DNA of 64,000 bases from Rheum nobile (GCA_027886185.1 WOAB01000127.1:3038001-3102000), one strand, 5' to 3'; numbered from the stretch's first letter, positions 44,272 through 56,869 are shown. Program-made: numbers and translations. Notes: generated from the sequence alone by a model not told the origin.

Positions 44272-46519
44272 GTCGCGTCTTCAATGGTCGAGGGGTTGAC
44301 GAATGGGTGTGTACGTGGGAGGTACCAGCCCATGTAATCACCGCTACACTCATGCCCTTGCTGGACAGGAGGGCCCATCGCATCTAGAATCATGGAATGT
44401 ATATTCTGGGCATCCTAGACAAATTGATCTATGTCGTATTCCACAGTGTATGTGCTGATTTTGGGCCCTCTATGTGCCTTTACTGGCACTATAGGCGGTC
44501 TTGGAACCTGTTGTACACGGGCAAACTGTCTCGCCACACGGTCTGGCATGTACGGCTCGGTTATCCAAAGACACGAGATAACTCCATGGAATCGCGATGG
44601 AGCGAAGCTCACATCGTTAAAGTCAATCGGACCGAACGTCATCCAATCAACCTAAACATAATAGGATGCAAAAGAATTAAAAATCAAAGTCAACCTAAAC
44701 ATACCTATCAATCGTACCGAACGACATCCAATCAACCTAAACATAATATATGCACTTACCATGTCCGCAGTCATCATATCGAGCTCCATTCTATAATTTC
44801 TCATGGGGTTGGGTTTCACTGAAAGGTCCCATCTACGAGCGTATGGGATCACATGTTCAAAGTCTCATTCTCTACTCTGTGCAGGTCTGAACATGATGAA
44901 ATATTGGTATATCCACGCCTGAAAGGCAATTTTCGTAAGCAATCCATGTTAGTGAATAATTACATTTACAATAAAAAAATTTGGTATAAACAATAGTTTA
45001 TATAATTAAAAAATATACCTGAATCAGAGTGTAGCATGTGGACATCAATCTTGCATCTTTTCTTGTGCACTCGCCCAAGCTGCGGTACACGTGGGCAAGA
45101 ATGCCAGCACCCCATGCATAATCCATGGTAGACGAGTGATCAGCCACAAATCCCGTATATTACAATGACAATTTTTGTTGGGACTTGTCCGGGATGAGAC
45201 AAGAGCCCAACAAGTACAACAAGTACCCAGACGCACACTGCTCGTCATTCAGCCCTCCGCAATGCCCCTTGAACCACTCAACAGTTACGGTACTAGATGT
45301 CACCTTCTCATCAGGCAGCTCAAAGAATTCCTCTGCCTCCTCCACCATGGCCTTCTTCAAATCAGTCACCCCCAACTTCTCATGCCATTTCTGTGGAGGT
45401 GCCATGTCTTTTCCGTGGATGCTTAGTCCAAGGATCAATAATACGTCATGGAGAGTTATGGTCATCTCTCCCCATGGCATATGGAACGAGCCGGTTTCAG
45501 GTTGCCAGCGCTCAACGAACGCACCAATTAGCATCTCGTGCACATACTCATGCATCACATCCGGAATATGACACAACCCTGATCCAGATGCCAGTTGACC
45601 CTATTCCGATTCCAACTGCAAAGGCCATGTGCGTATCTGTTTGCCTTGTTGCTGAAACCTCAACGGTGGCACGGGCTATAAATATTTGCATTTTGAAACC
45701 AGTGTAAGCAATCGATTTGACATATTTATAATAAAATGTGAAATTTCAAGAATAAGGTTTTCCATGCAACTTACAATGCGCTGGTAAAGGGTGTACGCCA
45801 CGTGATTGGCAAAACCCTTCAGAAGTTCAGACATCTCCGGACCTCCAGGTACTCTAACCTGCAATTCAGGGTCATATCTGCCCTTTTTCTTCGATCAGAG
45901 AGGTTTTGCCCGTGAAGAGGTGGCTTCTTGTGGCTCCTCGTCCACGTATTGAGGTTCACGTCTTGGAACCCAAGCATGGCTATCCTCGTCCTACATTTTT
46001 TTAACAAATGATAAGTATTTACATTTTTATAAAATGCTTATCTTTTCAAATACTAAATCTACTTACCATAGCGCTCTGATAGGGGGCGTTCGGGTAAAGG
46101 CCCGGGTTCTCCCATGGGTTGTGCTGCATCTGCTCATGTACGTCCTGATAATACACAAGGTTGTGATGGGGCAGTGGGCTCTGCTGAGGCGGCGGACTAA
46201 ACATGGGGCCATAATAGTTATCCTGATTCATTGTATCAGAATAACCTTGGAGCGGGCTCGCGTTGTAGTCTGGGTACAACTGAGGCTCCGAGTTAGCCTG
46301 ACCACCAGCGGCAGGAAAAGATGGCACAGTAGGCATCATTGAAGAATCCTGACTACCACTAGCAGCTCCCGTCTGATAGAGGCCTGTCTCATCCTGACGG
46401 TAGCAAATATTCATGTTTTTCCTTTTCTCGGACCTGGTAACCTCTTGTTCAGTCCGAAACGATTGGTCACGAACGAGGTTTCTTCGGTTCTTTCGGCTTG
46501 TTCTTTCACCGGGCTCCAT
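44272..46519 (-). pseudogene. Plant mobile domain (PMD) gene of MULE-2, five exons
   Basis: Exons: 46519-46067 (MEPGERTSRKNRRNL..., basic then Pro/Gln-rich), 45990-45775 (GGPEMSELLKGFANHVAY), 45675-45019 (PMD core FVERWQPETGSFHMPWGEMTI, then DYAWGAGILAHVYRSL), 44919-44760 (AWIYQYFIMFRP) and 44651-44272 (PYMPDRVARQFARVQQVPRP, YMGWYLPRTHP). All junctions are GT-AG and the order is that of PF10536 proteins of the long-form phosphatase-7-like group, though no phosphatase domain is present. About five in-frame stops (CTC-TGA in exon 2, TAG and TAA in exon 3, TGA in exon 4, TAG in exon 5) mark it as decayed. A small last exon may follow near 44180. It faces the transposase gene, as in MULE-1. Confidence 0.78.
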
Positions 46520-46564
46520 CTATAGTAATATATCAAAATATTTTATTTCAAATAATACAATTAT

Positions 46565-46800
46565 GGAATCTGGAAAAATCGCCGGAGAAGACGCCGAAAA
46601 GTCGCTGATGAAGACGCCGGAGATCTGGAACTGGACATTCCACACGTAACGTGTGGAGACAGACCACACGTTACGTGTGGAAAGCCTCCACACGTTACGT
46701 GTGGAATGTCCATTTCCACATTTCCGACGTCTACTCCGGCGACATTCCGGCGTCTTCTCCGACGACTTTTCGATGAATTTTCCAGATTTCGGCACATTAA
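46565..46800. repeat. Imperfect inverted repeat before the PMD gene
   Basis: Arms of about 100 bp share TCTGGAAAA, GGAGAAGACGCCG, AAAAGTCG and GGACATTCCACACGTAACGT. Three copies of the MULE-2 palindrome lie at the tip. It sits in the likely 5' UTR/promoter of the PMD gene. Confidence 0.75.
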
Positions 46801-47274
46801 ATTGTTCAAAATTTTCCAAAAAATTAAAAAAAATCACACTAATTTAACAAATCTAACTAAAATACCACTTGCATTTGGCTATTTTCATACAAATCCAACA
46901 AAAATCTTAAACACCCTTTCATACAAATATTACAAATTTCAACCATTTCATACAAATATATCTATCAAATTAACCAACAAATGCAAATAACTACTTCAAA
47001 ATTACACAAAACCAACTACAAAAACATCAAAAACATATGAATAATATGGATCTACAATATACTAACAAAAAAATTACAAAATTAACAAAAAACCAAACAA
47101 GAATGAATACTCACTAACCTTAAAAGATTTTGATTCTACGTAACGTGCGGAGTTTGTTGACTCGTAATGAGGAGATCCATGAGGTACGTTACGCGGGACA
47201 GAGCAGTGGGCTGAGAGAGGAGGCGGCAGTTTAGGGTAGAGGAAGAAGAATTTTGGCTTTTATAGCCACTTACA
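46801..47274. other. AT-rich right arm of MULE-2
   Basis: Repeated ACAAATA.TAACAAAT-like words; no gene. CGTAACGTGCGG and TACGTTACGCGGG variants near 47140-47190. Confidence 0.4.
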
Positions 47275-47474
47275 CTCCACACGTAACGTGGGGAGTTGGT
47301 TCACACGTTACGTGTGGAGCCCTTTCACACGTAATGTGTGGAGACACTTCCCACGTTACGTGTGGAGGCTTTAAAAGTAGCAAACGGCATGTAACGTGGG
47401 GAAAGGTTCCACACATTACGTGTCAGCCCTATGCGTTAAAATAAAAAATGCCTATGCGTAAAAAAGTAAACCCC
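47275..47474 (-). repeat. MULE-2 right terminal and subterminal repeat
   Basis: Mirror of the left end: six variants of CCACACGTAACGTGTGG (47277-47425), then TATGCGTTAAA and GCCTATGCGTAAAAAAGT up to 47474. Confidence 0.8.
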
Positions 47475-47494
47475 TATATTTTTAGAAAATAGTT

Positions 47495-48552
47495 TCCATG
47501 AAAACACATTCCTCGACGAGATTGCTGAGAACCATTCTCGCACTGACACATAGTGCTACATGTTAGCACCATGTGGTGTTACGTCATAACATTTTATTAT
47601 TATTTTTTATTTATTCTTTTCAAACACTTTTTCTTTCTTTATTATTTTTCGGGCCATTTTTTTGTCTAAATTTGTGCATCTGATGAACATCATTATGTGC
47701 ATTTGGTTATGACGTGAATGTAAATTTGGTTATAACACGAATGTGCATTTGGCGAACACTCTTTTTACTTCTTTTTTTTTTAACTTTTTTTATAAAAAAA
47801 ACCGGGTCATTTTTTTGACCAATTTTGTGCATTTGGCGAACACCATTATGCGCATTTGGTTTTAACGTGCATGTGCATTTGGTTATAACATGAATGTGCA
47901 TTTGGCGAACAACATTATGCGCAATTGGTTATAACGTGAATGTGCATTTGGTTATAACGTGACACAATTATATGCATTTGGTTATAATGCGAATGTGCAT
48001 TTAGTTATAACATGAATGGCATTTGATTATAACGGGAATGTTCATTTGGCAAACACCATTTTGTACATTTGATATACAAATGCACATCCTCTAAAAAAAC
48101 TAGATGTTGTTGTATACAAATGCACATCCTAAAAATAATTCTAGATGTGCATTTGATATTCAAATGCACATCTTGATATACAAACGCACATCTTGTTATA
48201 TACAAATACACATCCTACAAAAAAAAAACTATATATAAATGCATATCTTGTTATATACAAATGCACATCGTTAAAAAAAACTACATGTACATTTGATATA
48301 CAAGTGCATATCTTGTTATATACAAATGCACATCCAAAAAAAAATATGTGCATTTGATATACAAATGCACTAGTTATATACAAATGCACATTCTAAAGAA
48401 AGAATCTTCCCAGAAAAAAATGTTAGAAAAAAAATGTTAGAAAAAATACAAAAAAATAAATATAAAAGTGTGCCATGTGTCAGCTCGAGAACAGTTCTCA
48501 TCGTTCTCGCACGGGGGGCGCTCTCACCCGAACCCCCCAATGTTTTTATGAA
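47495..48552. mobile_element. Non-coding element with GAGAACNNTTCTCG ends and internal tandem repeat
   Basis: Left GAGAACCATTCTCGCACTGA then CACATAGTGC; right, on the minus strand, GAGAACTGTTCTCGAGCTGA then CACATGGCAC. Outer parts (CATGAAAACAC.ATT / CATAAAAACATT) also match. The middle is filled with GTGCATTTGGTTATAACGTG words (47690-48010) and their inverted forms ATACAAATGCACATC (48070-48390). Superfamily unknown. Confidence 0.6.
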
Positions 48553-48592
48553 CACATGTTCTTCAATAACTTAATGCACATGTAGTACATAA

Positions 48593-49045
48593 TTATTGGC
48601 CTGAATATCGGTCCAAAACCGAACTGAACCGACCAGATCAAAAACTGAATTTGAAAAAAATGTAGATCGAGGACCGGACCTGGAAATTCGGTCCTCTCAC
48701 AGCTCAGTCCAACTTGGACCGATTACGGACCGAAATATTTAAAAAAAAAAAGACAAATTACCATTTAGAATTTTTTTATGATGTAGTAATAATATGGATA
48801 TATAGTCATACGGATACATCAAGGATGTAGTCATATATATATATATAATAAGTATAGAACTTATATATTTTTAAGTATTTTATAAAAGGGACTATTTTAT
48901 TTTTTAACTTCAGTTCGGGTCGGTTTTTCGACCATACCAGAACCGAGCTATCATAATTTCTAGACCAAAGACCAGACTAATTTTATCTCGTCCCGGTCCG
49001 GTCCAAACCAAAAAGTTGGTATGGACCAGATTTTGCTCACCCCTA
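48593..49045. mobile_element. hAT-like MITE (about 450 bp)
   Basis: The right end on the minus strand reads TAGGGGTGAGCAAAATCTGG then GGTTTGGACCGG; the left end TTGGCCTGAATATCGGTCC with CAAAACCGAACTG is its diverged partner. No clear 8-bp target pair. Confidence 0.5.
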
Positions 49046-49336
49046 CAAAATTCATGCACACATAGTATAAATTTATGAAGACGCATTTTCATAAGTTGAT
49101 GAACACATGGTACAAGTTTTATGCACACACAGTACACCTTTTATCCACACATAGTACAAAATTTATGAACACACGTTTTTCAAAAAATTGATTGGCATAC
49201 TATACAAAAACTTATGCACACATAATATAAAATTTATGAAGATACATTTTTCAATAAGTTGAAGAACACACTATACAAGTTTATGCACATATTGTACAAC
49301 TTTATTGAACACATAAGTACATTTTTTATATAATGT
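49046..49336. repeat. ACACATAGTACAAAATTTATGA repeat region
   Basis: Degenerate ATTTATGAA.ACACA/CACATAGTACAA words. The same kind of sequence resumes right of the solo LTR (53365-53410), showing that the LTR inserted into it. Confidence 0.6.
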
Positions 49337-51924
49337 TGTAACAACCCCAAATCGAGGTGTTACAACTCCAAATCGAGATGTTACAGTGTCGTGAATCCCA
49401 AAGGGTCCACAAGGCGTTGGGAGATAAAATATCAAAATAGTGACCAATAGAAGATAAATCAGATATATAAAACATAGATGTGATGGCTATGCATAAAACA
49501 CCATTTCTAAATCCATTATAAACCAAGTTTTAGTCATATGAATACAACTTTATAAGAATAAAACTCTACAGTTGTTAGGACACTAAAACTAATAATTTAA
49601 ATCTCGAATATAAAATAGTTCACCAAAGACGACATTTATCGCAACGGAAATTATATAATCAGAAAATTCTAAAACGTTTGAAATAGAGTTGATCCCAGAT
49701 CACCCACATAGTTAGCCCTAGTATCGTGTCCACCTTGCTTGACGTCCACGCTGATCGTGAGTGGAAGAGTACTTGACCACGTATAAGACATAGCCAGCCC
49801 CCACGATAATGGGGGTTAGTCTCCAACCAGACAAGCAAATAATATAAGCAATTTAATACGTGCAATAGTTCAAGCAAGGGATCACATATACACATGCAAA
49901 GACACAAATGAACATGTTACAACAAGAATGTATTATACACACACACACACATACAAATATGCAAGGAATATTACAGCTAGACATGATACATTGATAAAGT
50001 ATTCTCTACTGTTATGCAGCTATGCAGATTAATGACAGTGAAACTTGACAAGTAAGTTACAAACAATCGTGACATACATGAGAGTGTTATTTCACATACA
50101 TAAAGATATGCAAGAAAAGTTACAACTATAATAGTCACAACAAGAGTGTATTATCAACTCTAGAGGTCACAATACCAGATCTTCCAAGCACAAATATCAT
50201 GTTAACAAAGAATCCAACACTAGATCAAGGAACATTACTCAATTTCTAATCAAGCCACATGTTCCAAACTTTAAAGAGATCATTTAAAATCTATACACTC
50301 GAGTATACTTTTCTTTTAAAGAAAACTCATTTAAAAATCGAAGTACGAAAATGTTTTGAAAACATATCCAAGTCTGTCTTGGACACGAAGGTACCTTCTG
50401 AACTCATATAGCGGGTATTATCACATCTACCAACGGATAGGAAACGGCGTCACTAGCTAGGTGACCCGACCTCCCCTAGAATGGTAAAGTACTCTCTCGA
50501 ACCCGCTCCACCCGGTTGGAGCCCTCTGTCGAGAAGCATGCTAGTAGAAAAACAATTTAAAACCATTTGGGATCGGAACCATCCTTACCCACATGTATAT
50601 CATACCACATTTTAGTCAACATATCATTTCACTTCAAATCAACCGTACAACAATGTCCGTCTATATGATCATCATATCCTCATCCACATCTCTTGTTAAG
50701 ACAACCAACATCCATTTATCGACATATCACACCATATCAAGACAATGTAGTACTCAATACGCGTATATATGCACATGTTTAAGACACAACTAACTATCTC
50801 AACATTCGTCCATAATTCGAAGCTCAATACTCAAGCATAATCTAAGATTCGATAAATATGCACAATCCAAGGTTAGATATTCATATATAATTTCATATTT
50901 AATACTCATGCATAAAACAAGATATAATACCCATGCATAGTCCATGACCCTAAACTTAAACTACAACATGTAAGTCCAAAATATCCAACAAGATCCATAC
51001 ATATTGTCACTCCTTTATAACAAACTATTATAATCACAAACATTCATCATTAATTTATCAACACATCATGACTATATAATAAATATGAGTAATTTTATAT
51101 AGATAAACTCATGCTTAAAACACGATCAAACAATTCAATATTCATACGACATCAAGACCCCTAAACTTAGACTATAACACGTAAACACTCACAAATAACT
51201 TGCCTCAAGGAAGTTCAATGCCAAGCACACTATCTTGCATAGACATATTTTCAGCTCCAAACATCCAGATATTACCAAATCGGCCCAACTTTTCAAACCT
51301 TCATAAAAACGCACAAACACACATAACTTGTCACATATACGTTCAAATCGAAATCCGTAAAATTCTCCATACTCGTGAGAGGATTCCTCACCTTATAATC
51401 TCAGCCATGAATTTTCAGTAATTACATAATTTGCCCAGAATTTTCAGAAGTGCACAATATTGCCCAAACCTACCTTCATACACCTCCAATCTCCAAATTT
51501 GATCAACCTAATCATTTTGAAACATCAATTAACCTCTAATTGAACTCCAATTGCACATAAATTCCCTAATTGCACAAAAACCTCCACATTTACTAAGTTA
51601 GGGTTTAAGGAATTGGGGAAAAACATTTACCAATACAAATTGGACGGATTGGAGGTGCAAGGAGCTTGAAGAAGGTTCAAGGGAGCTTCACCGGCGACCG
51701 AGGGTGGCAGGGTCGACGGCTGGAGCTGGCTGTGGCGGAGGACGGAGGCTTGCAGCTGCTGGAAGTAAGTGCGCAGCAAGGGCGCGTGAGCTGCGTGGCT
51801 AGGCACAAGGAGGACGACGTCGACACGAGCTCACCGGCGTGCTGTTGCTCTCCGGCAGCGGCAATCTCAGGTGGAGGGAGGCTGCGTGAGGAGGACATGG
51901 GTTGAAGGAGGGCTGGGTTGGCAG

Positions 51925-53124
51925 TAGGGGTGTCAATCGGGTTGGTCGGGTCGGGTATTTTCGGATTCGAGTCAATTCAGATTCGGGCCAATGTCCGATA
52001 TTACAACAAGTCGGATCATATCGGGTCGGATTGGATATTCTTTTATTGGGTGAGATCGGGTATTCGGGTCAATTTCGGTCGGGTAAATTTGAATTTCGGT
52101 CAAACTTAGGGTTGTCAATCAGACGAATCGGATCGGTTTTGGGTCGGGTCATTTTGGTTTCGGGTTAATCCGGATCCAGGCTAATGACATATTCACATGT
52201 ATTTTGACAACCCAATCCAATTCGGGTCAGTCGGGTCAATTGTTCATTTAGTAAGGCGAAGTCGGATATTTGGGTCAATTTCGATGGGTTATTTTGGATT
52301 ATGACAAAACTAGATTTGGTGTAAATCATATTTCGGTTGAGTCGGATTTCAGATAAACATGAGTTCGAATGAAAAAGATTTCATTTAAGTACGATCTCAA
52401 AGAGTCGCATTTCGTATAAATCGAATTGTGGTTTGAAATGTATTTCGATAGAAGAAAAAAGAACCGTGTGAATTTTTATTTTCAATAAAATCGATCATAT
52501 ATAATTATCTTATTTGTGCATATCTTTTAACTTGGAAGAAAAATAACATTAGTTTAATGGAATAAAAATAACTCTTATCAATTGCTCGTAATACATCCAT
52601 TAAATTAATGTAGGTGTGTGTTTTTGTTGAGAATAGATGAATACTGATTGTAGGGATGATAGGTCGATGGGTCGTAGGTGATTTTGAGTTTTTCGGATGA
52701 TTTCGGTTTGAGTGTCTTTATTTTTTCCGAATGATTTAGGATCATATGGCATTGGTTTTTTTCTGTGATTTCGGGCTATCAAGCTTGGTTTTTATATGAT
52801 TTCAAATCAGTCAACTTTGGGTTTTCGGGTTATCTCGGATCGGGCAACTTCGGGTTTTCGGATCGGGCAACTTCGGGTTTTCGGATCGGGCAACTTCGGA
52901 TTTTCGGGTGATATCGGATCGGGCAACTTCGAGTTTTTGGGTGATTTCGGGTCAGGTGACTTCGGGTATCGGGTTGATAATGGGCTAGTCCGTTCGAGTT
53001 ATTTTTTGGGTTCGGGATAGCCGGTTTGGGTCGGGTCGAGCATATATTTTTTATTCTTTTCAGATATCGAATGGGTTCGGTTTCGGGCGGGTCGTTCGGA
53101 TCGAGTCAAGTTTTGATAGCCCTA
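51925..53124. mobile_element. Non-autonomous hAT element, 1200 bp, inside the solo LTR
   Basis: Ends TAGGGGTGTCAATCGGG and (minus) TAGGGCTATCAAAACTTG. Target copies GTTGGCAG (51917-51924) and GTTGGCAT (53125-53132), 7 of 8. Sub-terminal GGGTCGGGT/TTCGGGTT words are dense at both ends, usual for Ac-like elements. Another TAGGGTTGTCAATCAGACG start at 52106 suggests a second, nested hAT piece. Confidence 0.85.
52825..52960. repeat. GGATCGGGCAACTTCGGGTT tandem words
   Basis: About five copies with 22-35 bp spacing; subterminal repeats of the hAT element, likely transposase-binding. Confidence 0.7.
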
Positions 53125-53354
53125 GTTGGCATCCATGGAGCAGCTGCGTTTTCCCCTTTTTCACGTGAAAGAATGGAAGGAAGAAGGGGGTTTGGGATTT
53201 TGGGGTATTTTAAGTATTTGGGTACAAGTGGGGTGGAAAGAAAATATCTAAGGATACCAATATAATCCTTTAATCAAACGAGAAATACTTTCTATAAGAA
53301 TCTATTGAATCCAAACTCGACATCTAATAAAAAAAATTCAAGTATTACAAATGC

Positions 53355-55380
53355 GGTTGTGCTATTATTTACCTATGTGTTCATAAATTTTGTACTACGA
53401 GTTTAAAAAACGTTTGTTTTCATAGTTCGCATGTAAGATGTCATTCTCATTTGATGTGTTTGCTTATATATTTTTGAAAAAATGATTACAAATCAGTTTA
53501 TTGTTCTAATTTTTCTGAGTGAGTGTCCATGGATTTTTTTATACATAAGAAGGTATTTATGCTGTTAAAATGGGAAAAGAAAACCGAACTTATAACTTAA
53601 TGATCACGGAATATCATACTTATTAATGAACATATATAGACTTGATGGTGATTCCTCCTTGGTTTTTTTTTTTTTTTTCCATGTATTGATGAATAAGTAA
53701 ATTATTAATATTTTTTGGTCGTAAATTATTGATATTACATGTCTCATGGTTCAAGGGAACAACACGGGTGATTTTACATTATTTTTATAGCTAGCATACG
53801 TTTCGTGACATGTACGGAAAATATTAAATCTAAATTATATATATATATTTAGTAGTAAATTAATTTTAAATATTTCAAATAAAATAAATAATAAATATAT
53901 GTTACTTTTAATTTATTAGTACGTTTTCTATCCTATGTCCTAAGGACACATGATAAGGATCAAAATTTAGAAGCCAAAAACCTAAATTAGAAAAGATAGA
54001 TCCGTAAAAAAAATCAATAGGCCTAGATAAACAAAATTACAGAATCTTTAACACGTCAGGATGGCGTGGGACAGCCTGCCCTGGCCGTGGGACTAGTGGG
54101 CTCCGCCGTAGGTGGGCCCGACACCCACGTGAAGCTAAAAAAAAATTACAAAATCTTTCGAAATCTGGATCCTATGCATAAGATATAAATATCGTTATAC
54201 ATATGATAAAAAAAATTACTTCCTTATTTTATTGGAAGAATCATATTAAACATCTTATTTGAAATATGTTTGTAAATTATATTTTTTATATAAGAAAATT
54301 GATCTAGGTAGAAGTTTATGTAAATTTGTAAAAAAAATAAGGTAACATGGTGACAAATATTTAGATTTGCCTACATAGCAAATCAACGGGCTAATACATA
54401 GAAAAGACAAATAGAGATTTAGTATATATATAGATCATGGAAATGATTGGTTAGCTATGATAAATTTTTGGACAAATATGCCAAAAGGTGCATAAGATTG
54501 GGTAAAATGACGGTCACATTGGTTTTTAGCGCGAAAGCTATATGCATACAATTTTTAGCTATATGCACACAAGTTAGTGCGCCTCAAGGAGGTGTAAGGT
54601 TGTCCAAGGCGTATGATCTTTTTATAATAAAGACCAAGAAAATATCCAGGAAAAACCCGGTTAATCGTACGACACACAAGACCGTACACCTAGCAAAGGC
54701 GCATCAGATTTCAGATTTGAAATATTTGTGCGCCTAGCAAAGGCGTACTACACCCCTTGTCGTATGCTTGGCCAATGGTTATATTTTCAATGGTCAAATT
54801 TATGGTATATAGATATCCAAACAGATTCTTCTCAATTCCATATCCAAACACACTTAAAATGTCATATAGAAGTGAAGAGTCATATTCTAGTAGAGAAGTT
54901 CAAGGAAATTTTGCAGAATGCGATTCGAGTACCAGATTTGAGATAAGTCTTGTTTGAGATTCCGTTAAAAAGTATAAGATTTTTATTAGTTTATATTTCA
55001 ATTTAAACATGGTTTAGGTATGAATTAGCATTTTTTTGCTTAGTAAAATAAATTTGTTAGGTATGTATTGAAAGATATGTGGTTTTATTTATAAATGTTG
55101 TTACATAATATTTTTATTAGTTATTGTTTAGATGTACAGTTCACTTAATGAATGAACATAGTTTAGGTAAGAAAAGGCATATATGTAGTTGATATTGATT
55201 AATGTGAACTTAAAATAGTTTAGGTATGAATTGAAGAATAATTTATTTTAGTATATGTTTAGAATTATATATATCTCAGTAAATGAATGATTTTATTTAG
55301 TATTTATTTTATAAACTTGTAATCCAGTGTTACATTATTGATTATCTAAAAATTTATGAGCTTGTTCAATGGAAAGATTA
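53355..55380. other. AT-rich intergenic region
   Basis: No gene recognised. 54590-54770 holds GCGCCTAGCAAAGGCG and related AAGGCGTA words in direct and inverted order, similar in style to MULE termini and possibly the left end of the MULE-3 relic. Confidence 0.4.
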
Positions 55381-55399
55381 TTCAAATGGATTTAGTAAT

Positions 55400-56640
55400 A
55401 ACTGTGTGTAGGGTATTCGAGAGGAATTAGTTGAATGGGCTAGGGGGAGGGCCGAGAGATGATGATGGTTATAGTCATTCGTAAAAAAAATGCCAGAATG
55501 GTTAGATTGATTTGCGAGAACTGTGGTCCATATAGATCTGTGAAGAATAAAGTGATTAAAAAAGATTCACAAAGCACTATACTAGTTAAAAAGTATGTCG
55601 AACCAACTCGAAGAAGTGTGATTGTCAATTTAAGTTATTTGGGGTTTGATTGAAGATGGAGGCATGGTTAGAGACTTATAATGAATCCTAAATGTGATAT
55701 TCAGATTCCACAATCATAGTCTTTCAACTAACCTCCTTGGGCATTCATATATGGGTCGAGTGACCAAGGAGTAGGAGCACGTGCCTAGGAGGTTGTTCGC
55801 TCAATTTAGGACGTTGAGGGCTATTATTTCTGAGTTGAGAAGCTTGTACCTCAAAACAAAACATCCACAAAACAAGTATTCCAACTTTCAGCAAAAGATT
55901 CAAATCGAGGATTGTGGGAAAATGACGGTAACCCAATGAATGCTAAAAAGTTTCCCACAAATGGAGTACAAAGTGCATCTTATGAGGAAGCAATCTACGG
56001 ATGAAATGGATATCCTATTGATTAATCGAGAAAGCCAACAACCATAATGACTAATCGAGAAACTTCTCTCATCAAAGCAATCAGTCAAGTTTTTGGAAAT
56101 AAAGTGAAACACCTTTTGTGTTGGGTGCATATTAAATACAACATCGAGGCATATGCTATCTGTGTCTTGATGGATAAAGTTGGAATAATTATTCCAACCA
56201 ATGCTAGGAAATGTTCTATTCAACCACAGAGTAAAGCTACAAAGAGAGGTTCAAAAATTGAAGAATTCAGGGAGGAAAGGCCTCATTCATACAAGGAGAG
56301 GACGTGACCTCATCCTTAGAAGAATTAAGAACATAGTTAGAGTGTGGATGGATACTAATCTTCACTTCTCCACGAGGACCACAAATTGGTAAATTTTTAC
56401 ATTAAAATGAGTTTATATTAACTTTTTCCAACATCTAATTAACACTATTTTTTTATAGGGTTAAAGGTATGCATGTCGTCTTGAAATAAATTGTGGATTC
56501 TAGTCGAAGAGGTTTCAACACAATGGCATTGAGGATCCATCATGCAATTGAGGGTCAAATTATTAAGGTGAGGGCACATATTTGGCTTTCCTTAGAAAGA
56601 ATCCCCTCCGCTGCGTTCCACACAATAGGGAATATGTTGT
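55400..56640 (+). pseudogene. Decayed FAR1/MudR-type transposase (MULE-3 relic)
   Basis: Pieces in several frames match MULE-1: MMMVIVIRKKNARMVRLICE then CGPYRSVKNKV (FAR1 zinc region, 55459 on); MTNRETSLIKAISQVFGNK and LLCWVHIKYNIEAYA (second Asp lost from TDRE to TNRE, 56047 on); IVRVWMDTNLHFSTRTTNW (56320); MALRIHHAIEGQI (56520). Many stops; no SWIM or OTU part seen. Same family as MULE-1 by shared wording. Confidence 0.7.
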
Positions 56641-56869
56641 TCTCCGCGTCTATGTAAGGAATTACACATGGAGATATCACTATGAAAACACTAACGAAGG
56701 TGGATGATATAACACCTTTAAAATATTCATTGTCTGAAACACAAAATGATTAATTAATATTAACTACAAATGAAAAGCATAATTAATATGTAAAAATAAT
56801 AAATAAATAATTAATCTCTAATTAACCGTACTTAGAAATTAATAAATAAATATGAACATTAATATTTAC

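Larger units (their letters stand above)
31960..47474. mobile_element. MULE-2: 15.5-kb Mutator-like element with three genes
   Basis: The ends are inverted copies: left ...TTTACTTTTTAGCGCATAGGC and right, on the minus strand, TTTACTTTTTTACGCATAGGC, then TTTAACGCATAGG in both. They are flanked by 9-bp target copies TATATTTTC (31951-31959) and TATATTTTT (47475-47483). Inside, in order: GRF-finger gene (-), transposase-OTU gene (+, split by an LTR element), PMD gene (-). Without the 5.5-kb LTR element it is about 10 kb. The palindromic word CCACACGT.ACGTGTGG and variants occur about 20 times, clustered near both ends, in intron 1 and before the PMD gene. Stops in two genes show that this copy is no longer autonomous, but the target copies are still nearly identical. 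Confidence 0.88.
49337..53349. mobile_element. Second Tekay/Del-like solo LTR, with a nested hAT MITE
   Basis: Starts TGTAACAACCCC, ends AAGTATTACA, flanked by AATGT (49332-49336) and AATGC (53350-53354), one base off a 5-bp target copy. Without the 1.2-kb insertion it is about 2.8 kb. No coding region, no second LTR. Its first 50 bp repeat CCAAATCGAG.TGTTACA twice. Confidence 0.8.

Noticed and set aside
47600..48550. CRISPR-like impression from short repeats with spacers
   Set aside because: Repeats are degenerate and mostly directly adjacent; this is plant nuclear DNA and there are no cas genes.
51666..51905. 79-aa frame in the second solo LTR
   Set aside because: GC-rich island common in long Tekay-type LTRs; both strands open, no domain.
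54040..54130. GGCGTGGGACAG..CTGGCCGTGGG block as a possible palindromic MULE word
   Set aside because: Only one loose pair; no long arms found around it.
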